Shown here in pieces: positions 1-8,257 of a stretch of 53,469 nt of DNA. The notes beneath the pieces are model-generated. The model saw only the letters and a list, made by a program, of their open reading frames with translations, ran no database searches and was not told the origin of the DNA. The stretch is taken from positions 1-53,469 of the forward strand of contig JAPPAV010000119.1 in assembly GCA_026705345.1 (NCBI GenBank), read 5' to 3'. Numbering within the stretch: the first letter of the stretch is position 1; each line of letters starts with the position of its first letter. The translations under genes were made by a program, and so were the position numbers. This DNA is from Gammaproteobacteria bacterium. GTDB taxonomy: Bacteria; Pseudomonadota; Gammaproteobacteria; Pseudomonadales; Azotimanducaceae.

Positions 1-1
1 A

Positions 2-1063
2 CAGCAGGGGGCGCTCGATCCCGTGCTGTGCACCGACCGGGGACTCGTCGGCTTGGGCATGGTCACGGAACTGGTCGGCGCATTGGGCAACGAGCCGGTA
101 CCGACGGTCTTCGACGGAACCCCGGAAAACCCCACGCAGGCGGCCGTGGAAGAGGCGACCGCGGTGTATCGGGAGGCGGGCTGCGACGGGGTCGTCGCTT
201 TCGGCGGCGGCTCTTCGATGGATCTGGCGAAGGCGGTCGCACTGGCGGTGACGCACGAAGGGGACTTGCTGGGGTACACCGCGGGTCTCGACGGCACGGC
301 GAGGATTGGCCCCGTCGCTCCGCTGGTCGCCATTCCCACCACGGCCGGCACGGGTAGCGAGGTCTCGAGTGGCGCGGTCATCATCATGGCCAACGGCGAG
401 AAGCTGATCCTCGCCAGCCGGCACCTGGTCCCCCGCACCGCCGTGTGCGACCCGAGCCTGACCGTCGGCTTGCCGCCCCGCCTGACGGCGGCAACCGGCA
501 TGGACGCGATGACGCACTGTATCGAGGCGCTTCTCTCTCCCGAAGTGAACCCCCCTGCGGAAGCAGTGGCCTGCGACGGCATCGAGCGGGGAATCAGAGA
601 AGGCAATCTCCTGCGAGCGTTTCAGGACGGCAGCGACAAGGATGCCCGGTGGCACATGATGATGGCTGCCACCGAAGGCGCCATGGCTTTCAGCAAGGGG
701 TTGGGTTCAGTCCACTCCATGAGCCACGCCTGCGGCGCCGATCAGACCCTCCGGCTGCACCATGGAACCTTGAACGCGGTCCTGCTCCCCACGATTCTGG
801 ACTTCAATCGCAATCACGTGGGTGACAAATACGCAAGGCTCAATGCCGCGATGGGTTGCGAAGCCGGGGCAGATCCGGCGGAGTTCATTCGACAGGTCAA
901 TGCTGCGCTCGGACTGCCCGCGGGCTTGCGTGAGATGGGTGTCCTGGCAGACGCTATTCCAAGCCTTGCGGCGCACGCCGCCAAGGACGTCTGCACGTTC
1001 ACAAACCCCCGCCCATGTTCGGCTGACGACTTTCAGCGTTTGTTCGAGGTGGCGCTTTCCTAG
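2..1063 (+). CDS. Iron-containing alcohol dehydrogenase (5' partial)
   Basis: This is an Fe-ADH family (type III) NAD(P)-dependent dehydrogenase that would interconvert an alcohol and an aldehyde or ketone in the cytoplasm. The frame is open to the first base of the window, so the true start and part of the N-terminal Rossmann half lie outside. Numbering from the first in-window GTG at 23, the nucleotide-binding GGGSSMDLAK is at residues 61-70 and TTAGTGSEV at 106-114. The probable metal ligands are Asp161, His165, His231 and His247, the family pattern. The substrate cannot be told from sequence. The next gene is convergent on the minus strand about 90 bases downstream. Confidence 0.93.
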   Translation, partial: QQGALDPVLCTDRGLVGLGMVTELVGALGNEPVPTVFDGTPENPTQAAVEEATAVYREAGCDGVVAFGGGSSMDLAKAVALAVTHEGDLLGYTAGLDGTARIGPVAPLVAIPTTAGTGSEVSSGAVIIMANGEKLILASRHLVPRTAVCDPSLTVGLPPRLTAATGMDAMTHCIEALLSPEVNPPAEAVACDGIERGIREGNLLRAFQDGSDKDARWHMMMAATEGAMAFSKGLGSVHSMSHACGADQTLRLHHGTLNAVLLPTILDFNRNHVGDKYARLNAAMGCEAGADPAEFIRQVNAALGLPAGLREMGVLADAIPSLAAHAAKDVCTFTNPRPCSADDFQRLFEVALS

Positions 1064-1150
1064 CCGGGGCGGAAGCGCTTTAGCACCCCGCGGGAGCCAA
1101 TCGGCTCCGCAACCGGCCCGGCCACGCCGACCGGTTACCGAGGGCCGACG

Positions 1151-2371
1151 TCAGTCGAGGATCGCCTGCCGGATGGCGTTTTCGAAGTCTCGGCGCGCAG
1201 GCCCGTACGGTTGCTGCAGCATGATGACGCCGGCGAGTTCCTCGGCCGGGTCGGTCCAGGATAGGGTCCCTGCCGCGCCGCCCCAGCCGAATGCCCCCGC
1301 ACTGCGTCGGCTGCCCGCCGCAATCGGGTCGAGAACAACCGAGACGGTATAGCCGAAGCCCATTCCCTTTCTTCCCTTCGGGCCACCGGCGAACAGATCG
1401 CCCACGTGGTTGCTGGACATCATCTCGACGGAACCGGGGCTCAGCACACGACGACCGAAGAGTTCGCCGCCGTTCGCGAGCATCTGCTGGAAGTGGAGAT
1501 AGTCTCTCGCCGTGCTCCACAGGCCGCCGGAGATCCTCTCACCGTCCCACTTCGACATGTCGGCACCCCGGATGACGACCCGTCGCGACATTTTCGATTG
1601 CGGGACGCTGAAGTGCGTGTCGTTCATTTCCAGCGGATCGAAAATCCGCGTCTGCAGGAACTCGCCGTACGGCATGCCGGAGACGACCTCGATGATGCGG
1701 GCGACGACCTGCAGTCCACCGCCGTAGGACCAGCGCGATCCGGGCTGGAAGTCCAGCGCGAAGTCCCCAAGCGCGGGAATGTAGCTGGCTAGCGTCTGGC
1801 GGTTTGTCCCAGGCTCGAGCCGCGTTCCCAGTCCGCCGCTCACGAGTCCGGACGTGTGCGTCAACAGGTGCTCGATCGTGATCGGCGTATTCGCGGGCAC
1901 GAGCCGATGCGGCGGCGGGTCGAGGCGATTCACCTTGAGCGGACTGATGTCCCTGTCCGTCGGATCCTTGAGCACCGCCACCTGCATGTCCGCGAATTCG
2001 GGAATGTACTTCCCGACCGGATCGCTCGGGCGCATCAACCCCTCGTCGATCAGGATCATCGCGGCGACGCCGAGAACCGGCTTCGTCGAAGACGCCATGA
2101 CGAAAATCGCGTCCCGCGGCATCGGACGTTCGGCCTCGACGTCGATGAGCCCGTGGGCCTTGAAGTGAACTACCTTGCCCCGACGGGCCACGGCGGTCAC
2201 CACGCCCTGGATCTTGCCGGCATCGATGTGCCGCTGCATCGCCGCGTCGATCCGCTGCAGCCGCTCCGTCGACATGCCGACCGACTCCGCCTTGGCGACG
2301 GGGATTTCACCGCCGCAGACCGCGACCGCGGAGATAGCACAAATGGTCAAAAGACCTGTTCTCAAGTACAT
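1151..2371 (-). CDS. Secreted serine hydrolase, beta-lactamase/PBP-like (class C fold)
   Basis: This is a 406-residue member of the beta-lactamase/esterase (Pfam Beta-lactamase) family. A hydrophobic N-terminus (about residues 4-19) suggests export. The nucleophile motif SxxK is Ser94-Ser-Thr-Lys97. The second motif, usually Tyr-x-Asn, reads Tyr216-Gly-Gly, and a GWGGAAG segment near the C-terminus takes the third-motif position. Such proteins are usually esterases or peptidases rather than antibiotic-resistance enzymes. I chose ATG 2371 over the in-frame TTG 2401 because it gives a clean signal peptide and has GGGGCGAGG upstream. It is divergent from the sulfatase at 2481 and is a paralogue of the gene at 6933-8180. 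Confidence 0.9.
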   Translation of the reverse strand: MYLRTGLLTICAISAVAVCGGEIPVAKAESVGMSTERLQRIDAAMQRHIDAGKIQGVVTAVARRGKVVHFKAHGLIDVEAERPMPRDAIFVMASSTKPVLGVAAMILIDEGLMRPSDPVGKYIPEFADMQVAVLKDPTDRDISPLKVNRLDPPPHRLVPANTPITIEHLLTHTSGLVSGGLGTRLEPGTNRQTLASYIPALGDFALDFQPGSRWSYGGGLQVVARIIEVVSGMPYGEFLQTRIFDPLEMNDTHFSVPQSKMSRRVVIRGADMSKWDGERISGGLWSTARDYLHFQQMLANGGELFGRRVLSPGSVEMMSSNHVGDLFAGGPKGRKGMGFGYTVSVVLDPIAAGSRRSAGAFGWGGAAGTLSWTDPAEELAGVIMLQQPYGPARRDFENAIRQAILD

Positions 2372-2480
2372 ACCGAGTGCCTCGCCCCAAGAGAACCGCA
2401 ACTTAGCACTCTATGGCTTTGTTCGGTTGCAGCATGAGGCTAGGGTATTGGTTCCAGAGAGTGGCAACGAAGCAGGCAAC

Positions 2481-3938
2481 ATGAAAAGTCGATGGATCTT
2501 GTGGTGGCTCTGCATTGCTGTCCCCGGTTCGACCTGTCTGGCCGCCGATCACCTGAATGTTCTCTTCATCACCGTGGACGACATGAATCGGGACTCGGTA
2601 GGCGTGTACGGTTCGAAGGTTCCGGGAACGACGCCCAACATCGACCGGCTTGCGGCTGGGGGACTGCGGTTCGAGCACGCGCACGTTACGGTAGCGATTT
2701 GCCAGCCGACGCGGGCGGTCTGGATGACCGGCCGCTATCCGCACAACAGCGGCGCGCTGGGCTTCGACGAGATTCGAGCCGGCGTACCCACGTTGCCGGA
2801 GACGCTGAGGCGGAACGGTTTCTACACCGGGATCCTCGGCAAGACCTATCACGTCGTGCCGTCGAGAGAGAACGCCTTTGAATATCGTCGCCAACGCGAG
2901 GAGATGCTGTACGGAAGAAGCCCGGATCTGTATGGGAAATTTGTCGCGGAGTTTCTGCGCGAGGCCAGGCGCTCGGATCGGCCGTTCTTCCTCATGGTCA
3001 ATACGGACGATCCGCATCGACCGTTTGATACGCGAACGCCTGCGGCGGAACGATCACTTCTCGAAGTCGACCCTGCGACGAACGACAAGACAGCCTGGTA
3101 CAGCGCCGAGTTCCCCGCGCCGTCTCGAATCTATCAGCCGGAAGAAATCGTCGTGCCGGGTTTCCTGCCGGATCTGCCGGCGGTCCGCGAAGAAATCGCG
3201 AGGTACTACTCCTCTGTGCGGCGAGCGGACGATGTTGTCGGCCGAGTGCTCGACGAGTTGAGAGCAGCCGGGTTTGCCGACGACACCCTGGTGATGCTCA
3301 AGTCGGACCACGGCATATCCATGCCGTTTGCGAAAACCAATGTCTGGCGGCATTCGACGCTGACGCCGTGGATTGTCCGTTGGCCCGGCGTGATAGAGCC
3401 GGGCATCCACGACACGGAACATCTCCTGGCCGGAGTCGACTTTGCGCCGACAATACTCGATGTGCTCGGCATCGATGCGATGCAGGGCATGGACGGGCGA
3501 TCCTTTCTGCCGGTGTTGGAAGGCGAAAAGCAGGATGGTCGTGAGTTCGTCTATACCCAGATCAACACGCTCATCACGGGAGCTTCCCATACCATGCGAT
3601 CGATCCAGGGAAAACGCTTCGGGCTGATCTGGAATGCCTGGAGCGATGGCACGACGGTATTCAGGAACGAGTCGACGAAAGGGCTCACTTGGAACGCGAT
3701 GGTCAGCGCGGCCGAATCCGATCCGGCCGTGGCAGCGCGCGTGAAGCACTTTCAGTACCGCGTGCCGCTGGAGTTCTACGACTATGAGCAGGATCCGGAT
3801 GCCCTCGACAACCGAATCCACGACCCCAAGGTAAGGCACGTGATTCAGGACTATGCCGTGCAGCTCGGCGAGTTCATGCACTCGACCGGCGATTTTGCCC
3901 AGCCCGACTACGAGAGGCTAGGCATGAGCAAACCGTAG
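2481..3938 (+). CDS. Secreted sulfatase (type I, heparan N-sulfatase-like)
   Basis: This is a 485-residue formylglycine-dependent sulfatase hydrolysing a sulfate ester or sulfamate, probably periplasmic. A signal peptide (residues 1-21) precedes the metal-binding Asp33-Asp34 of the LFITVDDMN strand. The maturation motif is Cys74-Gln-Pro-Thr-Arg, and a SDHG segment supplies further metal ligands. The frame is open far upstream, but ATG 2481 is the start because the signal peptide begins there. The stop codon TAG is part of the GTAG head of a REP-like element starting at 3935. The sulfated substrate is unknown. A second sulfatase lies at 5201 and a serine hydrolase is divergent. Confidence 0.93.
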   Translation: MKSRWILWWLCIAVPGSTCLAADHLNVLFITVDDMNRDSVGVYGSKVPGTTPNIDRLAAGGLRFEHAHVTVAICQPTRAVWMTGRYPHNSGALGFDEIRAGVPTLPETLRRNGFYTGILGKTYHVVPSRENAFEYRRQREEMLYGRSPDLYGKFVAEFLREARRSDRPFFLMVNTDDPHRPFDTRTPAAERSLLEVDPATNDKTAWYSAEFPAPSRIYQPEEIVVPGFLPDLPAVREEIARYYSSVRRADDVVGRVLDELRAAGFADDTLVMLKSDHGISMPFAKTNVWRHSTLTPWIVRWPGVIEPGIHDTEHLLAGVDFAPTILDVLGIDAMQGMDGRSFLPVLEGEKQDGREFVYTQINTLITGASHTMRSIQGKRFGLIWNAWSDGTTVFRNESTKGLTWNAMVSAAESDPAVAARVKHFQYRVPLEFYDYEQDPDALDNRIHDPKVRHVIQDYAVQLGEFMHSTGDFAQPDYERLGMSKP

Positions 3939-3993
3939 GGGCGACCCTTGTGGTCGCCCGTTCGACAAACGGGCGGGACAAGCCCGTCCCTAC
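3935..3993. repeat. REP/BIME-like element, two inverted hairpins
   Basis: The left hairpin has head GTAG, stem GGGCGACC, loop CTTGT and stem GGTCGCCC. The right hairpin has stem GGGCGGG, loop ACAAG, stem CCCGTCC and tail CTAC. The two arms are inverted copies of one another, as in a bacterial interspersed mosaic element. The TAG of the GTAG head is the stop codon of the preceding sulfatase. Confidence 0.85.
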
Positions 3994-4016
3994 CGTTCCG
4001 TTGTTCCCCGCCCGTT

Positions 4017-4034
4017 CCCCACATCCATGTGGGG
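4017..4034. other. Perfect inverted repeat between two REP-like elements
   Basis: CCCCACAT and ATGTGGGG are perfect complements separated by CC. It lies between the REP element at 3935 and the single hairpin at 4050. There is no T-tract, so a simple terminator reading is weak. Confidence 0.4.
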
Positions 4035-4049
4035 TGGCGATACGGGCTC

Positions 4050-4074
4050 GTAGGGGCGATGCTTGTCATCGCCC
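4050..4074. repeat. REP-like single hairpin
   Basis: GTAG head, stem GGGCGATG, loop CTTGT, stem CATCGCCC. Relative to the copy at 3935 both sides of the stem have changed together (ACC/GGT to ATG/CAT), which keeps the pairing. Confidence 0.8.
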
Positions 4075-4136
4075 GCTGTTGGGCACCGAACCATGCGGAG
4101 TTCGCGCGGCGAACCCTGCAACAAGGAGCTGCTGTC

Positions 4137-5063
4137 ATGCGAGTGGGATTCATCGGCCTCGGCGGTATCGGCAAGCCGATGGCCATCAGCGTCGCCCGCG
4201 CAGGGTTCGAACTCACCGTCAACGACCTGCGCGAGGAGCCGCTCGAGGATCTCGAGCTGCATGGTGCGCGCGTCGCCCGCACGGCCCGGGAGGTGGCGTC
4301 CGCTTCGGACATCGTCCTCGCGTCGCTGCCGTCCAACGAGGTCAGCGAGGAGGTGGCGCTCAGTGCCGATGGCGTGCTGGCGGGCGCCTCGAACGGCGAC
4401 ATCTACATAGAGCTCAGCACCATCAGTCCCGAGGTCGTTCGCCGCATCTCGCGGCAAGCTGCCGAGAGCGGCGTGGAAGTCCTCGACGCGCCGGTCAGCG
4501 GCGGCCTCGCCCAGCGCCGGGAGGGACGGCTCTCTGTCATGGTCGGTGGCGATGCAGCGACCCTGGCGCGGGCCCGGCCGGTACTCGAGGCGATCGGGGA
4601 GCGGATCTTCCACGTCGGCGGCACCGGGGCGGGGGCCACCGTGAAACTCGTCAACAACCTGCTGAACGGCATCGGTGCGGTCGCCACGATGGAAGCTCTG
4701 GCGCTTGGCGTGAAGGCGGGTTTGAGCGTCGAGTCGATGAAGGAGGTCATCAGCGCGAGCAGCGGCGCCAGCCGGGCGTTCGACGGGACGGTTGCCTCGA
4801 TCGGGCGTAGCTCCGAGCCGCCACCCGGGGGGACGGCCAACATGGGCCTTGGAACGATCGGCAAGGACATGCGCTTGGCTGTCGAGCTTGCCGCCGACCT
4901 TGGCGTACCCCTGTCGGTAGGCTCGAGTGCGCTGCAACTCTACCTCGCGGGGTTCGGGCATGGTTGGGCGGACAAGGAGAGCTGGGTGATCATGGAGCTC
5001 GTCGAACGGTTGAGCGGTGTCCGGGTGCGACCGCCCGACGCGAGCGACAGCGACGACGGATGA
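4137..5063 (+). CDS. Beta-hydroxyacid dehydrogenase (3-hydroxyisobutyrate/threonate dehydrogenase family)
   Basis: This 308-residue cytoplasmic NAD(P)-dependent dehydrogenase belongs to the beta-HAD family (GarR, MmsB, LtnD). The N-terminal Rossmann motif is Gly7-Leu-Gly9-Gly-Ile-Gly12. The substrate loop DAPVSGG is at 117-123. The catalytic Lys170 with Asn174 sits in an all-helical C-terminal half. ATG 4137 has AAGGAG eight bases upstream. It lies between two sulfatases. The window also encodes OtnK, OtnC and an isomerase-like protein, so a role as the first oxidative step on a four-carbon acid sugar (LtnD-like) is plausible, but this is inference; tartronate semialdehyde reductase is an alternative. 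Confidence 0.9.
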   Translation: MRVGFIGLGGIGKPMAISVARAGFELTVNDLREEPLEDLELHGARVARTAREVASASDIVLASLPSNEVSEEVALSADGVLAGASNGDIYIELSTISPEVVRRISRQAAESGVEVLDAPVSGGLAQRREGRLSVMVGGDAATLARARPVLEAIGERIFHVGGTGAGATVKLVNNLLNGIGAVATMEALALGVKAGLSVESMKEVISASSGASRAFDGTVASIGRSSEPPPGGTANMGLGTIGKDMRLAVELAADLGVPLSVGSSALQLYLAGFGHGWADKESWVIMELVERLSGVRVRPPDASDSDDG

Positions 5064-5104
5064 GAACCCGTGCCGGGGCACTGCAAGGCGTCCGTCGTTG
5101 GTCA

Positions 5105-5173
5105 CGAGAATGCGCAAGCATTCTCGAAACGCGCCCGAAGGGCGCGCCGGGACGGGACAAGCCCGTCCCCTAC
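5105..5173. repeat. Composite hairpin cluster with right-arm REP-like element
   Basis: Three hairpins lie in the gap between the dehydrogenase and the second sulfatase. The first is CGAGAATGC, loop GCAA, GCATTCTCG (5105-5126, perfect 9-bp stem). The second is GCGCCC, loop GAA, GGGCGC (5131-5145). The third is the REP right arm, stem GGGACGGG, loop ACAAG, stem CCCGTCCC and tail CTAC (5149-5173). The first two do not match the REP consensus. Confidence 0.7.
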
Positions 5174-5200
5174 GATGGGAACAGAAGGGGAACATCCATT

Positions 5201-6559
5201 GTGAAACGAGCTAGCGCATCGCTCGTCGTTTTTGCCGGGATCGTGCTGTCCGCGCCGCTGATGGCCGACAAACCTAACGTGATATTGGTGATGTCGGACG
5301 ACCACGGTTGGACGCAGACCGGCTATTACGGCCACCCGCTCGTCAAGACGCCGAACCTCGACGATATGGCGGCGAAGGGTTTGCGGATGGATCGATTCTA
5401 TGCCACCGCTCCCATGTGCTCGCCAACGCGCGCCGCGGTCTTGACCGGCCGATCCAACGATAGGACCGGCGTGTTCAATGTTGGCGATCCGATCAACACG
5501 CAGGAAATGATGCTGTCCACGGCCTTCAGGGAGGCCGGTTACTCCACCGCGCATTTCGGCAAGTGGCATCTCAACGGGAGCGGAAACCCGGATCACCAGA
5601 TACCGGCCAGCGACCCGCGCAATCCCGGTCAACTCGGCTTCGACTATTGGCTGAGCATTTCCACGCAGTTCAACCTCAACCCGGTGTTGAGTCGAAACGG
5701 TGTCCCGGAACAGTTCGAAGGCGACGGTTCCGAGGTGATCGTCGACGAAGCTCTGGAATTCATCGCCCGGGAAACCAAGAAGGGTCGTCCCGTGTTCGTC
5801 GTCGTCTGGTACTCGACACCTCACCGCGTCTTCGAGGCGACCGAGGAGGATGTTGCCCCCTACCTCGACCGCACCGATAAGAGCTCGGCCCTGCAACTCG
5901 GGGAATTGGCCGCGATGGATCGTTCCATCGGTACCCTGAGGCAAGGACTTCGAGACCTCGGAGTCGCCGGGAATACGCTCGTTTGGTTCACCAGCGACAA
6001 TGGCGGTCTTCCCGACATCGACTATGGGGAACACTTGGGAGTCCATCCCGACACCACCGGTCACCTACGGGGATTCAAGAAGGACCTCTACGAAGGGGGC
6101 ATACGGGTGCCGACGGTAATAGAGTGGCCAGGAGCAATCGAACCCCGGGTTTCGCACTATCCGTCCAGCACGACGGATATCTTCCCGACATTGATTGAAC
6201 TCGCGCGTCTCGATCCGAACTCCATCAACCCGGTGAACGACGGTATCTCGTTGGCTCGCGTCCTGGCGAACGACGAGCCGCCGCGGCGCGACAAGCCCAT
6301 GGGATTCCGGGCCGTCGCCGGGAGGGCCTGGTTGGACAACGACTGGAAGCTGGTGCGGAACTACACGAGTGGCGAGGATGGCGCGTTTGAGCTCTACAAC
6401 CTCGTCGGTGACCCGTCCGAGTCTAGGAACCTGATAAGCCAACGGCCTGACATCGCCGCTCGAATGATGAAAGACCTCAGCGTCTGGGATGCGAGTATCG
6501 AGCGGAGCATCACCGGCGCCGACTATCGGGAAATACCCGTCCAAGCGCTTCCGAAATAG
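5201..6559 (+). CDS. Secreted sulfatase (type I, arylsulfatase-like)
   Basis: This is a 452-residue formylglycine-dependent sulfatase. A signal peptide (about residues 1-21) is followed by the metal-binding Asp33-Asp34 in ILVMSDDHG. The maturation motif is Cys73-Ser-Pro-Thr-Arg. A TSDNGG segment supplies further metal ligands, and the C-terminus has the usual ELYNLVGDPSE region of arylsulfatases. GTG 5201 is chosen because it begins the signal peptide and has AGAAGGGGAA upstream. It is distinct from the sulfatase at 2481 (CSPTR rather than CQPTR), so the two may act on different linkages. Its 3' end overlaps the convergent VOC gene by 37 bases. Confidence 0.94.
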   Translation: MKRASASLVVFAGIVLSAPLMADKPNVILVMSDDHGWTQTGYYGHPLVKTPNLDDMAAKGLRMDRFYATAPMCSPTRAAVLTGRSNDRTGVFNVGDPINTQEMMLSTAFREAGYSTAHFGKWHLNGSGNPDHQIPASDPRNPGQLGFDYWLSISTQFNLNPVLSRNGVPEQFEGDGSEVIVDEALEFIARETKKGRPVFVVVWYSTPHRVFEATEEDVAPYLDRTDKSSALQLGELAAMDRSIGTLRQGLRDLGVAGNTLVWFTSDNGGLPDIDYGEHLGVHPDTTGHLRGFKKDLYEGGIRVPTVIEWPGAIEPRVSHYPSSTTDIFPTLIELARLDPNSINPVNDGISLARVLANDEPPRRDKPMGFRAVAGRAWLDNDWKLVRNYTSGEDGAFELYNLVGDPSESRNLISQRPDIAARMMKDLSVWDASIERSITGADYREIPVQALPK

Positions 6560-6906
6560 AGCGTGTGGCCGTCCGGATCCTCGATCACGAACTCGGTCAT
6601 TCCCCACGGGCGGTCGGTAATGCCTTCGACGATCTTCACGCCGGCTTCCTGAACTTGCCGGAAAGCGGCTTTGATGTCGTGCACCGCGAAGTGGACGTGA
6701 AGGTGCTGTCCGCTTCGAACGAAGTCGATGCTCGGGTCGGGCTCGTCCACCCGTTTGAGGTGGATCATCCGGTCGCCACGGCTGACACCGGCGTAGAAGT
6801 CCTGATACCTGAAGGAAAGTGCGAAGCCAAGCTTCTTGGTATAGAAACGGATTGCGCGTTCGAGGTCCGTGGTGCGGAGTTGGGGTACGAGTTCTTCAAT
6901 CTCCAT
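6523..6906 (-). CDS. VOC-family protein (glyoxalase/bleomycin-resistance fold)
   Basis: This 127-residue protein shows the two beta-alpha-beta-beta-beta modules of the vicinal oxygen chelate family. The N-terminal module contains LERAIRFYTKKLGF. The second contains HLHVHFAVHDI and DPDGHTLYFGSAW, which carry candidate metal ligands. Such small proteins include lyases, isomerases, dioxygenases and binding proteins, so the reaction cannot be assigned. It runs convergent to the sulfatase and shares 37 bases with its 3' end. The serine hydrolase gene starting at 8180 lies upstream on the same strand with 26 bases between the two, so they may be co-transcribed. Confidence 0.88.
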   Translation of the reverse strand: MEIEELVPQLRTTDLERAIRFYTKKLGFALSFRYQDFYAGVSRGDRMIHLKRVDEPDPSIDFVRSGQHLHVHFAVHDIKAAFRQVQEAGVKIVEGITDRPWGMTEFVIEDPDGHTLYFGSAWTGISR

Positions 6907-6932
6907 CGCGCCGCTCCAGCTCCACCGATGCG

Positions 6933-8180
6933 TCAGTCGTCAATGGCTGACGCAATCGCCTCCGCAATCTTCACGCCTAGGTCTTTCGTGGGTTGCTGAA
7001 CCATGATTGCTACGGCCAACTCCTCTTCGGGATCCGTCCAGGAAACAGTGCCGGCGGCACCGCCCCAGCCGAAAGCGCCTGCGCTGCGGCCCGTTTTCGC
7101 CAACTCCGGATCCACGGTGATTTCAACCGTGTAGCCGAATGCAACCCCGGCGCCTCCCTTGCCGGCTTTGTCGTAGAGGTCACCCACCTGGTCGGTGGAC
7201 ATCATCTCAACCGACGCGGGATTGAGAAGCCGATTGCCGAACAACTCGCCCTTGTTGACCAGCATCTGCTCGAAGTGCAGGTAGTCGCGGGCCGTGCTGA
7301 CCAAGCCGTAGGATCCGGAGAAATAAGTGGTGGGCGTGCCCGCCTTGCCCTCGACAAAGATCAGCATCCGATGCAGTTTGTCTTTCGGCACGATCCAATA
7401 GGTGTCCTTGATGTCCAGCGGGTCGAAAATCCGTTTCTGAACGAACTCGTTGAATGGCATGCCGGATACGATTTCGATGACTCTCGCGACGACATCGAGC
7501 CCACTGCCATAGCCCCAGCGTGTTCCCGGCTGAAAACTGAGGGGCCCCTCGGCAATTATCGGTATCCAGGTGGCCAGTGTGTCGCCTTCGTGTTGTATCT
7601 CCTGGGTTCTGCCGGGGGCTCTGCCAGAGATTCCAGAGGTGTGCGTTAGCAGATCGTGAATGGTGACGGGACGATGGGCGTCAACCAGTCGATACTCGGG
7701 CGCTTCCTTTAGCCCTTTCTTGGTTTTCTTGTCGGCCTTCTCGTCGAAAACAGCCACCTTGATGCCCTTGAACTCGGGGATGTACTTCTCGACGGGATCA
7801 GACGGTGCGAACAGGCCCTCCTCGATCATCATCATGGCAGCAACACCCAGAATCGGTTTGGTGGATGAAGCCATATGAAACATCGCATCCTCCCGCACGG
7901 GTTCACCGTTGGAGACACCCTGCGCTTCGAAGTAGACGACCTTGCCGCGACGGGCGACGCCGACGACGGCGTAGTGGATGCGGCCGTCGTCAATGAATTC
8001 CTGGACGACATCCCGAACCCCGTTCAGTCGTTCCGCCGACATTCCTACCTCTTGTGGCGTTGCGCGCGGCAATTCAGACGCGGCAGTCATCGATCCCCCC
8101 TCTTTTTGCTCGTCGCCGGTCGCATTGCCTGCTGAGGTCAGCATCAGCAAGAGACCCAGAACCATCGCCGGTCTTGTCAC
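6933..8180 (-). CDS. Secreted serine hydrolase, beta-lactamase/PBP-like (paralogue)
   Basis: This 415-residue protein is a paralogue of the gene at 1151. It starts with a signal peptide (MTRPAMVLGLLLMLTSAG). The SxxK motif is Ser105-Ser-Thr-Lys108. The second motif is Tyr224-Gly-Ser rather than Tyr-x-Asn, and the C-terminal GWGGAAGTVSW segment is shared with the paralogue. The GTG start at 8180 has GAGAGAGG at good spacing upstream. It is divergent from the OtnK-type kinase at 8258 across 77 bases. Likely an exported esterase or peptidase; the substrate is unknown. Confidence 0.9.
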   Translation of the reverse strand: MTRPAMVLGLLLMLTSAGNATGDEQKEGGSMTAASELPRATPQEVGMSAERLNGVRDVVQEFIDDGRIHYAVVGVARRGKVVYFEAQGVSNGEPVREDAMFHMASSTKPILGVAAMMMIEEGLFAPSDPVEKYIPEFKGIKVAVFDEKADKKTKKGLKEAPEYRLVDAHRPVTIHDLLTHTSGISGRAPGRTQEIQHEGDTLATWIPIIAEGPLSFQPGTRWGYGSGLDVVARVIEIVSGMPFNEFVQKRIFDPLDIKDTYWIVPKDKLHRMLIFVEGKAGTPTTYFSGSYGLVSTARDYLHFEQMLVNKGELFGNRLLNPASVEMMSTDQVGDLYDKAGKGGAGVAFGYTVEITVDPELAKTGRSAGAFGWGGAAGTVSWTDPEEELAVAIMVQQPTKDLGVKIAEAIASAIDD

Positions 8181-8257
8181 TGCGATCCTCTCTCTGTAGG
8201 GAATGGGAGCGGTGGGAGTATAAGATGTCTCGCCGGGTTTACTGACGAAGGGTTTCT
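8181..8257. promoter_or_regulatory. Divergent intergenic region, possible promoter
   Basis: This 77-base spacer separates the starts of the serine hydrolase (minus) and the OtnK-type kinase (plus). It holds a TATAAGAT sequence at 8219-8226 that could be a plus-strand -10 box, but I see no convincing -35. The kinase has GAAGG at 8247-8251, which fits as its ribosome binding site. Confidence 0.25.

Noticed and set aside
2175-2480. An upstream extension of the first sulfatase frame
   Set aside because: It runs antisense to the serine hydrolase N-terminus, and a good signal peptide starts at 2481.
3990-5195. A 401-residue minus-strand frame opposite the beta-hydroxyacid dehydrogenase
   Set aside because: It is antisense to a clear gene, shows no family motif and is rich in Arg, His and Asp as expected of a GC-rich shadow frame.
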